In this document: piece after piece, positions 1 through 10,800 of the stretch
Layout of the letters: the number at the start of each line of letters is the position of its first letter
Numbering within the stretch: the stretch's first letter is position 1
Origin: Ectocarpus siliculosus
Lineage: Eukaryota > Sar > Phaeophyceae > Ectocarpales > Ectocarpaceae
NCBI GenBank assembly: GCA_000310025.1
Contig: FN649738.1
Location: 1,289,675 to 1,318,221, forward strand
Direction: 5' to 3'
Length of the DNA: 28,547 bases
The notes under the pieces: model-generated
What the model saw: the letters and a program-made list of their open reading frames with translations, nothing else
Database searches by the model: none
Told to the model about the DNA's origin: nothing
Translations under genes and position numbers: made by a program

Positions 1-41
1 CCCCCCCCCCCCCCCCCCCCCCCGCCGTACGCCGTGAACAG

Positions 42-2255
42 TATCGCGCTTTGGCGCACACACGGCCTTTTACGTAGCGGCCGTCATGGGCGCGGCGTGG
101 CTGGCCGTGTGGATCTGCTTAGGCTCGGATGCTCCTCACTCGCGAAGAGAGGGGGAAAAATTCAACACGAAGGCGTTGCGTCCCCGCGAGGGTGTAGGGG
201 TTACGGCGGGGGAAGACACTGACGTCGACGGTACGACGAGGGCGGGATCGGAAGACGGATTGCCGAGGCCGGATGCGGGAGACGGGAGTTGTTGGGTGGC
301 GGCGGGGCTAGGGGAAGGAGGCCCCGGGGATTGGTCGTTTCAAAACCCGGCGGCAGGCTCGCCCTCGGTGTGCCGAGACCCTGCGCTGCTGCGGAGCAGC
401 AACCACGGCTCAGGATGCTCCGCAGAAAGAGGGGGCGGAGGCGGGGGCGTGTGTCTGGATTGCGTTGAACGCGCGCCCACCGAAGCCGACGCCGCCGCCG
501 GTCGCGTTGTTGATCCCGAGCCGATTCCGCCGGGCGGCGGTGACGACACACCTGTTGGCGACGCCTGCGGGGGGGGGGGTCCTGCTTGCGGCCACAAGTC
601 CACGGTAGTCTGTGGCCTCCTCGTTGCTAAGAGCGCCGCCCTCTCGTGGGACGAATCCAAAAAGGTGGCAGTTGTGTGCGATGGGAGGACGGAAGGGGCC
701 CCCCCCGCCGACGCCGCCTCCGCCACGAGCACGGATAGCGACACTCGGGCGGCGATCGCCGGCGGCGACGGCGGTGATAGCGGTCGAACCACCGGTGGCG
801 GTGATGGTGGTGGTAGCAGCGATGACAGTGGCAGCAGCCATGCGGCGAGTCTTGCAGCCCTGGAAGGCGTTTGCGAGCCCTCCAGCAGCGGGAGGGGAGG
901 CCGGGCGGCAGCGAAGACAACCGTTGTGAAGGCCTTCGAACGAACCGCGGCCCCTTTTCCGTGGAGGGCGATGGCCGCTTGCCCCGCGGCGTGGGCGTTC
1001 GTGGCCGGCAACGTGGGCGCGGGGATGGGCATCAACGTGGTGATGAGCTGGCTGCCGACGTACTACGAGGAATTCGTGCTGGTCGATCTTGAAGACATTC
1101 ACATCGCTGAGCTGGTAAGTGGATGGATCATGAACATTTGTTTCGCATGAGAGGGATGGGACGGAGGGGAGGGGGAGGGGGTGGGCGCAGAGAGAGACGA
1201 AACAACATGGGATGACTGTTCCTTACATCTGTAGGCCCAATAATGCATCGTGTTCTTCCGTGCGAGCTTTCTGCCTCCGCTCGTTCCCACCCTCCCACCT
1301 TCAGAAGTCGGCCTGTTATTGTCAGCGTTTGATTTCACCAAATTTCCGTAGGCACACATGAATCCCCCGCCCGATGATTGCTGCCGCACATCGAACGAAT
1401 GTATCCCCCCCCCCCCCCACAACCCCGCCCGCTTTCACGTATTGGCCACGCGACGTCTATCCTCTACTGCAACTCGCTGCTCAACCATATCACGCGTCCC
1501 TGAACCCGTCCCTGAACCCGCTGCCATCGCGATTCCGTCATCGCAACACTCTTTTTCTACCTTCCCCGACGTAACGTAAAAATGGAACCACCACCACCCG
1601 CTGAGAGCAGCTCTCGCCCTACCTGACCATGATGGCGTTCTCCGTCCTGGGCGGCGTCTCCTACTCGTGGCTCGTCAACGGCCGCGGCCTCCCGAGGGCG
1701 CGGTCCTCCAAGCTCGTCGCCGGGGCCGCCTTCTCCCTCTCCGTCGCCGTCTTCCCCTGCATGGGCCTGCCCCGAAGCTGCGCCGCCGCGACCGTGGTGT
1801 CCTCGCTGGCGCTGGCGAGCGCCGCCCTCTCGAGGGGGGGCTGGTCGACCAACCACATGGAGATCGCCGCCCCTGAGCACGCGGCGATGCTCTACTCGGT
1901 GGCCAACTCCATCAGCGCGGCCGCGAGCGTGCTCGGCATCTCCCTGACGGGGAAGCTGCTGGACACGTTCGGCGGGGGCGGGGAGCCGCAGGCGTGGACC
2001 GCGGCGATGGGCACGATCGGCGCCCTGTGCGGCGCCTGCGGTGTCCTGTTCGTCCTCTTCGCCAGAGGGGATGAGGTGCTGTTTCCCGCCACCGCCGGCG
2101 ATGCGGATCTCGCGGATGTAGAAGAAGGAAACGAAAAGCGGGAGGGGGGGGGAGCGGGCGAGTGGGGGTGGGGGTGGCGGTGCTGCAGGAAGGAGGACGG
2201 GATGCCGAGCGAGTGGCCGCGGCCCTTGGGCTGGAGCGACGAGAATTCGGTGTGA
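42..2255 (+). CDS. SLC17-like MFS anion/phosphate transporter, 5'-partial
   Basis: This is the C-terminal half of a major facilitator protein of the SLC17 (anion:cation/phosphate symporter) type, acting in a membrane. Proposed exons are 42-1114 (acceptor AG at 40-41, donor GTAAGT at 1115) and 1611-2255 (acceptor GCAG, phase 0, stop TGA). Exon 1 begins with a membrane helix ending in SDAP, as SLC17 helix 6 does. A roughly 270-residue Gly/Ser/Ala/Asp-rich loop follows, then PFPWRAM and a helix ending SWLPTYYEEF, matching the family's PWR...WLPTY start of the second half. Exon 2 carries four to five more helices, including GGWSTNHMEIAAPEHAAML, resembling the SLC17 N..DIAP.yAG signature, and ends in a charged Trp/Cys-containing tail. 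The N-terminal half lies outside the window. The substrate cannot be told. The family call is fairly sure; the borders inside the loop are not. Confidence 0.75.
1115..1610 (+). other. Intron of the SLC17-like gene
   Basis: GTAAGT donor and GCAG acceptor, phase 0. It holds a poly-C run near 1406-1419 and pyrimidine-rich sequence. No coding or RNA signal was seen in it. Confidence 0.65.
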
Positions 2256-2320
2256 AAAGAGAGGGGGGGGTTCGTTCTGTCTTTTGGCAACGGCACGGCG
2301 CAGGCCTTGGTTATTTTTGG

Positions 2321-2528
2321 GTGTGTTTGTGTGGAGAGACTCAAGTGTTTTTTTTTTCTGGTCGGTGTGGTCAAGGTTCTGTTCATGGAGGGCCTTGCGT
2401 TGTCGTTTTGATGTCGCTTGTTGGATGTGTTTGTGTGGAGAGATCATAGTGACTTTTTTCTGGTCGGTGTGGTGGAGGTTCTGTTCATGGAGGGCCTTGC
2501 GTTGTCGTTTTGATGTCGCTTGTTGGTT
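2321..2528 (+). repeat. 104-bp tandem duplication 3' of the transporter
   Basis: Two near-identical units, 2321-2425 and 2426-2528, share GTGTTTGTGTGGAGAGA, TTTTTTCTGGTCGGTGTGG, and a GTTCTGTTCATGGAGGGCC block. They begin about 65 bases after the transporter stop, so they probably lie in its 3' UTR or just beyond. The high identity points to a recent duplication. Confidence 0.9.
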
Positions 2529-5428
2529 GGGGGTAGAGGAGACGGTGGGGGCAGAAGGGATAGCCACTCACTCTGGGCAACAACAGCGGGACTACGCGCG
2601 GCGCGGGTTGTGTCTCGCCGAGGTATTGGACCACTGCTCTCGACGGTAGACTCTCGGCCCGCTGTGTCGAGCTCGTTGCTCGTTGCCGTAGCCGGACGGA
2701 CGATAATCTTGGCGGTACGCATCTCTTATCTTGCGTGCCAAGAAGAAATCGTGCCCCCACCCCCCCGTGCAATGACGTCGAGGCCGTCCTCAAGTCCGGC
2801 GACGTGGCCGAGAGCGGTATTCTATTGATCGGGCATTTTCATTTCGTAGCACTTTTTTTTTTTTAATCGTTTTTGACACCATGTTTAAGCGCGCACTCGT
2901 GCGCCGTAGGATACCCCGGGCGTGATGGAAAGGGAGGGATGTGCTGCAAGGAAAGTAGGCGTTCTTGTCTCCTATGAGACGCCCGCGGACTTGAATTTTC
3001 TTGGGGGGCCGTCAGTAACGGCTTGCTCCCTGTCGCTCTTCGTACCGTTTCCCCGAAACGTGTTCCGAGCACCTATTAGAAACGCCTCTATGCCGGTCAT
3101 GCGAAACTACAATAGGAGGAGACCGGTGTTTTTTGGTTCATCCATATGAGAGTTGTGGACTGTTGGGGCATCATGAGTACTACTGTGTTTTTTTTTTCTT
3201 TATTTTCGAATATTTTGAGGTGGTGGGGTGGTTGAACACCGTTTGGTTTCCCCCGCGTGTGTTACGCGTGCCGAGCGAGAAATCATCCCCCATCGGTAGT
3301 GCGCAAAGGAATCCGTTTCTGTTCTCCTCTATTTTAGAATTGAGTACGAACTGATCAATCCATCTCGGATCGGAGGCACTAGCAGGAGGAGACAAGCCAT
3401 AGCTTTGTCCATAGGTGCTGCGCCAATATGTTCGCAGTAGAGGATCTCTCGAATCGGCGTTTTGGCTTACATCTTTCGCGTGTGGCATGTCACCGCGGCG
3501 CTCGTTCGTTTTGTGTTTTCTTTGTCGCGAAAAAACGGGGAACAACGTGACAACAATCGTACGGATGTGCTCGTCATCTGGAGGTTGGATTTAGAAGAGC
3601 GTTGTTGGCGTTCGCTCGCTTGAGTGACAGTGATTGTTTGGGACTGCAGTCACCTCGAGAAGAGGACGCATCACTGCTCTTTCGTGCAGCATGTGTGCTT
3701 ACTATTGTTAGCTTGGGGTTGCTATTTAACTAGTATCGTATCGTCGTGTCGCATCGTAAAATACGCATCGTCAATAGCGTAAGCAGAATGTAAATGTTTG
3801 GCACAGACAGGACCGCTCCCAGGCGCGCTCGGCACTGGAGGCGGCGGAGTCTACAGTAGCAGTAGTCCATCTGTTTATCGAACGTTTCTGTTGTAGAATG
3901 GTGAGGTCTCGTACTGTTTTCGGGGGGCGGTTGCGGCATGGTTCACAGTCTGGAAACCCCGTGTGTCCGTTGAGGTTTGTTGCATGTGTTGATGGTTTGC
4001 ATGTTTGTGCTTGTTTTGCTGTCACTACAGACGTTGGCTGGTGTGGTTTCTACGTATTTGCTGTTTCCGTATGTTTATGTATGTGATGCCGTTCATCGTT
4101 TTTTCATTCGTTGGCTCCCGAACACGAAGAAATAGAGGATAATGATCGATCACGGTCGACTACTGTTGTAGCATGATATACGCTTGTTTCCACACGAGAT
4201 TTGAGAAAAGAGAGACAACGTGAAAACTCGTCGCTCTGCGTTTCGTGGCGTATGTAAGGGCAGACGTTGGCATCGACGATGTGTTTCCGGGGGGATCGAG
4301 GAAAAAATAAAAAATAAGTGGGCAACTGCTGTTGTTCGCAGGGGAGTTCTCCATGTGACCCGTGGGCTGTACCGCCTCCTCCATAGAGAAAAGGTCACTT
4401 GTGCGATGTGTGGGAGGACGCTGCAAGCGACTGACTAAAAAAGAGAGATTTTATAGGAACTAGGGACGACGAGGCGTGGTAACAGCAGCGGGGCCTCGCA
4501 CAACTACACGTAGATGCTGTACGTATTCAGTTTCATCAAGATATAGCTGAGGTGCGTGCTCGCCCTCCCCCTTCACCCCCTCGCCAATAGGCACCGGGGG
4601 GACGGACGCCCCGGCGACGCCGTCGGGCCGGATCGAATACTGAGCTGCGACTTGCGGCAACAAAGTCCGTTTTTGTAAAGGTAAAGCTCACGTGGTGCGC
4701 CCGCCCCCATCCACTTGCCCATTACGAGCCTTGTGTCTCCGCATGCATCGGGAAGGTGTTGAAGTTGGACAATCGTTTTTTTTGTCGGGGCGGGAATTTT
4801 TCGATTTTTTTCGGGCAGGCCGATCCGCCCCGATGGTGCAGTTGGTAACCTCGAAATCTTCTAACCCTCTCTACTCTCTACATAGGTTGTGGTTTCAAAT
4901 CTCTCGAGAATCGAAAAATTCGTACTATAACGGCGGAGAGTATACAAAAAGGAGGGAGAAATTGTTGAACACCCTAAGCCCCGCGCAGGGGGGGGGGGGG
5001 GGGGACGGAGAAAAAAACCAAAATCCTGTGTTTTCCGTCCTCCTGCATGACCCCGGCTGGTGCCTAAACAAATACCCAGAATAGATGGGATGAAAACAAT
5101 AATAACAACGATAACAATCGGCCCAGAAGAGATGTGGTCGAAATCAAGAACCATAACAACAACAACGGTACCGGTACGTACGTAGGTGGTCCCTAGGCTC
5201 GAGAAGTAAGGTTGCAAACGGTGAGTGATGCAGTTTTGCGGGAACAGAGGGCAACATGGTAGCGTGCTCGACTGTGCCATATTTTCGTCCGCGCAAAAAA
5301 GATTTAACGCCAGGAGAGGAGCATGTATAAACTGAGTTGGAATCCTACCTCCAGTCTCGTGTGAACAGTGAACGGATGTAAATATTTACCTGCTGGCGGG
5401 ACTGTATGCTTCGCCGCCGTAAATATTC
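2529..5428. other. Intergenic region without a recognisable gene
   Basis: Short open frames on both strands show no recognisable domain and no consistent exon structure. The stretch holds T-rich runs (2851-2864, 3188-3197), a G17-type run near 4988-5004, a CTACAG/CTGTAG element near 3852-3867, and the tRNA-like promoter boxes listed separately. Nothing else is supported here. Confidence 0.6.
4826..4905 (+). other. tRNA/SINE-like box A and box B pair (degenerate)
   Basis: TGGTGCAGTTGG at 4834-4845 fits the Pol III box A consensus, and GGTTTCAAATC at 4891-4901 is close to box B with one extra or changed base. The spacing of about 45 bases is normal for a tRNA or a tRNA-derived SINE head. TCTTCTAA in between resembles an Arg-TCT anticodon loop. 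The acceptor and T stems do not pair, so this is not an intact tRNA gene. It may be a decayed tRNA, a SINE fragment or chance. Confidence 0.25.
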
Positions 5429-5481
5429 TCGTAGATCTCGTAGATCTCACCGTAGATCTTCACCGTAGATCTCGTACATCT
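5429..5481. repeat. CGTAGATCT repeat cluster upstream of the chaperone-like gene
   Basis: Four copies of CGTAGATCT at irregular spacing, plus a CGTACATCT variant, lie about 85-140 bases before the proposed start at 5567. They could be in a promoter or 5' UTR. No factor can be named. Confidence 0.7.
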
Positions 5482-5566
5482 CTGATTCGCCAGTCCGCCA
5501 ATCTGCAGTCTACCCCGCACTGAGCTGAGTTGTGTTGAGTGTGCAACACACTAGACCCAACCGCGG

Positions 5567-5665
5567 ATGAACATGTGGCGCTTGAACTGGATCCACAGTA
5601 CTGTGCTATGTCTCGCCATCCTAGGCAAGATCCGCGTTGCAAGCACTCAAGACAACGAGATCGAG
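5567..5665 (+). other. Signal-peptide first exon
   Basis: ATG at 5567 starts 33 codons: a short basic N-region (MNMWRLNW), a hydrophobic core (STVLCLAILG) and a small-residue site (RVAS) before an acidic stretch, then a GTAACG donor. This is a textbook secretory signal. The following exon, 5805-5879 (acceptor GCAG, donor GTAAAA, 25 codons), joins in phase 0. Confidence 0.55.
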
Positions 5666-7858
5666 GTAACGTTGACCAGGTGAGAGATCCTGCACATTAG
5701 TTGGACACCTCCTGCAGATACAGGTACCCGGCAGCTTACCCTCTGGGTGGCACACCTCCTCCCGAAGACAACTTCACCCACTCAATCAGGACGTAGAATC
5801 GCAGATTTGCAACCGGGTTGCGCCAAGGACATTCCGTGAGGCCGTTGAAATGGCAGGGGTTTGCGAAGAAGACGGTCAGGTAAAAGCAGATTGTGGACGA
5901 CGTCTGTTCCTACATACAGCGGGCTACAGTACCAGGTACTGCTGTAGATCACGCACCTTTGTGTTTCCATAGCGTTCTCAGGCAACGTGGTTGTTCATTC
6001 TCGTTCTTTGAGCATCGCATCCTTCAACGAGATCGCCGAGAGAAGATCACAACGAAATAGAATTACGAAATGCATACATACCAGCATGAACTTCTGTGCG
6101 AATGCAACTTTGCGCCGGGTGCCGTGATTTTGAAAGAGCAGAAACCCTCCCGTAGACTACTGTAGTCTACAGTATCCCGGCAAGACAAACATGTACATGT
6201 TATTGAATTTGACAGTCAAACTTGCGAGATACTCTCTGATTTTCCAGCCCTTCCTTCCGACCGACGCCAAAAATGGGCATCAACCTCCGTGTGGGTGCTG
6301 TGGAGCGGTTCGAAATTTTGAGCACAAACGTGTCTTATAAGTCCTAACTATAAGTGTATGTACAACAGTATTGTAGCGATGTCCGTACGACCATTGCAGG
6401 CTGTTCGGCGGCCAAGTTCAAATGATATACTCTGTCAAGGGGGGGCGAGGAAGAAGGGTTATCCCGGTCATCCCCAACGGAAGGTAGACGGTAAATAAAG
6501 ACGACTGTGTGGTATGCACGCAGTACTCTACCCCCAAGACCGTGGAACACTGCTGTGCACCATTCGAGACTACAGTAGACGTTATGTCTGGCCTCTTCGT
6601 TTTCTCTCTCATGGGTCTTCATTTGACCTTGAAGGGGTCCTATTTGTTCACACCTTCACCTTCAAATGCTTTTGACGCTTGTGATATCGCACTGTCCACC
6701 ACCGCCGGTGCTTCGTATGCACAGGGGAACGACTGGACTCGGCATTCACCTGGTCAGCGAGTCGAAAACAGGATCACTGCTGAGGGGTGCCGTGGTTGAC
6801 AGGTACAGTTTTGCATGCACACAAGTGTCGCCGTTGCACCACAATACCGCATCCAAGCCGATGCGATCACGGTGGCCCCGCCCAACCAACTCTGTCAAAG
6901 GTAGCAAGCACCCCTCTGACGCGCAAGTCACTTCGTCCGCGCACCCAGGGTGGTACCCGAGAGCGCTGCTTCGTTCGTGCTGCTCAAGGGAGACATTCTC
7001 ACGACGGTAGCTGGTGTGGAGATCCGTCAATGGGCCCTGGACAACATTAACCGTCTGCTGGAAACTCAGGTCCGGGTCAAGATCAAGTTAGTGAGGGCAC
7101 CCCAACTCGGCGAGATAGGCTTCGGCCCAGAGGAAGGAGAAGGGGGAAGAGCGGAGAGTGCATCATGCTACGCGAGCATCGAGGGAGATGTCGACGACTT
7201 GCACGCCTTTGCATGTACCCCTGCGGCGTTCGGCAGCGACCTCCCCGCCTTCTCCTTAGAGAGCTCCGCTCTCCCCATTGTCGTTGCTCAGCCCCTCGAT
7301 CACTGCAAGAGAAGCAGCTTCGACGCTAGTGGATCCGCGCTCTTGGTCTCAAAGGGGGGGTGCCTGCCAGGTGCAAAGGCCGCCAACGCTGCTTGGAATG
7401 GTGCGGAGGTCATGATCTTGGTCGACGGTCAATACCCCCCGCTTCCACCCTTGCCGAGTGTCGCTGGCAAGAGGGTTTTGCCCCAAAGTTCGCGCGACAC
7501 CTCGAAGCTCCATGGCATCCCGGTTGTAATCGTCAGCAATGCAACAGGGTATCGAATGATCTCCGAAGTGCGAGAGAGGGGCAGAGAGGTGCTGACTTTT
7601 GCTCATTCAGGTCCGCATCCGTCCAGGTAAGCTGCCGTCCGCCTTGAGGGTACTAGCAGGGAAAATCGTAAGTCAAGTGGCGGGGTGGTGAATCCTCCCC
7701 CGCCCCCTCCCCGAACCAAAGCTAGGAGATGTTCCCCACGCGGCATGCAGAGCTTCTTCGTCTGCGAAAAACGTGCACCGCGACTGGTTCGCTGTGGTTG
7801 TGTTGAGAAACGTTGGACACGACCAACAGCATTTATGCACCGACCGTGACACGTCACA

Positions 7859-7893
<35 letters not shown>

Positions 7894-10800
7894 TGCTGTT
7901 GCTGCTGCTGCTTCCCTCTCGGACAGGCCGGCTACCAAACCTCGAAAGCAGATACCGGTGGACGAGGCAGAGAGTCTTCGGGTTCGTGAGCATCCCTTCA
8001 ACCTCAGATCTCTGTTCCGGGACGGTGAGATCGGGATCGAGTTTGGGAGCCCGGGGTTGCCCAAGGGTCAGACACCGACAACCCATCTGGCGGTGTCGTG
8101 CGAGCTATCAACTCTGCTCACAGGTATAGGTTTGCGCGTGTGTCTCTCTCTTTACTGTTAGCATCGACCGCGCTACATAACCGGCTGACCAACGAAAACA
8201 CGTCAGTCTCAGTGTGGTTGAAAACAGAACATGCTTCTAAATGCCATGATCTGGGACCCCGTGAGGGGGCGTCTCTGTCTTTGTGTGTCTGGTGACTCGC
8301 TGCTGCAGTATCATCCGTCTTGAGTATTCCGTCGTCGCGTTGACTCGTCGCCGTACGTCAGCCAACCGAAAGAGCCCCTCGTTTACTCCCGTGGGAGTGC
8401 GGTGCCATGGTGCGGTCGCCTGCTACTGCTGTAAGGGGTGCTCTTTTCGGTGTGTCTTTATTATCCCGCGCGTTCCCGCTTCCTTCTAGGCCTTCAGAGA
8501 AGGGTACCCTTCGGTAGGACGGTTCCCTGCCCGGTGTGCAACGGAAGGGGAGCTCCCGCAGAGGCAATGCGCCCGTGTAAAGCATGCAGGTACGGTACGC
8601 TCGTGAAACCACCAAGTCCTGAAATGGCTCTGTTATCTCCAGGATGAGGGTAGTCATTCGAACTACATATACGGCTTGATCTCTCGTCCGAAACGAGACA
8701 CTTACATACCTCGTGTCTTGGTCATGGCACGCCGTCAGCACTCACTTACGGAGGGCACAGAAACAAGTAAGTAGACCGCCGCTGCGCGGGACGATACGCC
8801 ATATACGTGCACTCAACATGCTGAGCCCTGCACCCCCTATTGATGCCGGGCAGCTCTTCGGGCGAGCCGGGCGTGGCGGCCGCAGCCCACGATCACAGCC
8901 ACGAGGTGAAGCAATCTCTGAGGACCACTTGCCCGCGCTGCCATGGGTTCGGAGAAGTCCCACAGTGGGGGCGTTCGTGCCAGCGGTAAGGGGTAAGAGG
9001 GCTCGTCCTTCGGTATCCACCTGCGACGTCTTGAACGTTTCGTTACGCGCAGATGCAAGGCGACGATCACACTGCTGTCCGCCGTGACATTCAAAGCTCG
9101 CCGTAATACATATAAGTGTCGGGCCTAGGTACACGGGTGTGCTCAGTAGGGCATATCGATGTACTCGGGGTCGATTTGTGAGTGCCACGCAGACTCTATT
9201 CAAGCACCCGCGTAGATTTGACGTGCCACCGGGATGCCCTCCGCACCCGGCGGATAGGAATCTACCTATACCCGAGTAGTACCAATCTACTCTTTCCCGC
9301 GTAGATGGGTCTGAAACGTGTTGCCGGCAATCTATTTCTATCAGGGTAGGTTTAGGAAAAGTGGCACCAACAACATCCGGCCTCGGGTTCCATGAAGAAT
9401 TTCACTTCACAGCCGAGGATGCAAGAATTTTTCTGTTATCGCTCGGTCGCGAGGTTGCGGATACAGCAACATACATCTGTTACTTCTGCAAGTATTTACA
9501 CATTTGTTCTTTTCGCGAGTGGCAGGACTACACATCTGCCGTTACTGCTCTCGTTCGTTTCACCCCGTTTTGGAGGTCAAGCCTCCTGAGCGTGTCCCTC
9601 AGCGGTCGCCGAGTCTGTGCAGGAAATGCGCCGCTTAGGCCATTTCTTTTACGGCTCTTTTTTGGGGATGTCTTTTACTTTTTTCCTTCTCAAAAAGAGA
9701 CAACTCGCCAAAGAACACCTTCTTACGACGAGCGTTCGCTACTCCTGTCGGTACGGTGCGGGGCTGCATTATGATGTCGGGTGTGGGTAGCGGCGGTTCC
9801 GTCGAACAAAGGCCTGAACAAATGGGGTGGTCTACTCACAGGGGCTCACGAGAACTCGGTACTACTACCCTGTTTTTTCCCCCGTCACCCCGGGTGTCCC
9901 ACTCGGAGACCCATACCCGGGTAGACAATAAGGACTGGCTCCCGGAGCTTGAAAACAAAAGTTTCTTCCTAGTTTCCCCGGGTGTTGGACAGGATGTGGA
10001 ACGTCTCTCTCACCCTACCGTACCTCTCGGGTTTCGGTGGCGTTAGCGCACGCCCTGCGAAAAGACGCCCATCCCTGCTGGACATTCACCCACGTTTTCG
10101 GTCACTCTAATGCTCCAGATCCTGCCGCTACGCCGACATGCGGGTGGCGGTCGTCCGTGAGATCACCGATTTGTGTCTAGACTATATCTTGTTTGTTTTT
10201 TTTCCTCGGCGTAGGTGCAAAGGCGAACGCGTCATCCAGGAGTCCGGCTGGCTTGACCTGACAATCCCCAAAGGAGCACCCGACCAGCACAGGATTCACT
10301 TTCCGGGCGTCGGATCACACTTTCCCGGAAGGACGGCGGGCGACGTCGAGGTAGGGCGCCGATGCACTATGAGACAACCCCAAAAAGTTGTTGGTTTTGC
10401 GCATCGTGTATGGTCGTCCAAACCGAAATAACATTGTTCCGCGCTTGCTTTGGTGCGCCAGCATCATTGTACGGGAGAGAAGAGCGGGACCTTCGACAAG
10501 ATCCTTCCTGTTTCGTCCTGAAGTGGTGATTGTATAATAAGCCGTGAAATCTGACATGTTTCTCGGGTGAACGGCCAGCCAAGTAGTGACACCGAAACAC
10601 ACTCTGAAACAGGTGGCGGTCAACTTCAGAACAAAAAAAAAGTAACGTTCCTGCCACCGCCTTCCTCAGGTGTTGGAGCACTTGCAACCGTTCCTGCTCC
10701 ATCACAAACACGTACTTAAGATCGCGCTTTGATTTGGTTGGCTTGTTCCACAAAATGTTTCGCCGGCTTTCTTATGACGAGGGATTCGTGAGGCTCGAGT

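Noticed and set aside
340-1102. Long minus-strand open frames opposite the transporter loop
   Set aside because: GC-rich low-complexity DNA leaves all frames open. The + frame continues into clear SLC17 helices, while the minus frames give only Pro/Arg-rich sequence.
1557-2567. 336-residue minus-strand open frame
   Set aside because: It is the shadow of the transporter's second exon plus the downstream tandem repeat; its repeated segments simply follow that duplication.
7603-8086. Minus-strand Ser/Ala-run frames
   Set aside because: They are created by the CTG microsatellite opposite a well-supported exon.
9361-9774. 137-residue frame inside the chaperone-like gene's large intron
   Set aside because: No recognisable family and no splice connection in phase with the flanking zinc-finger exons, which join well without it.
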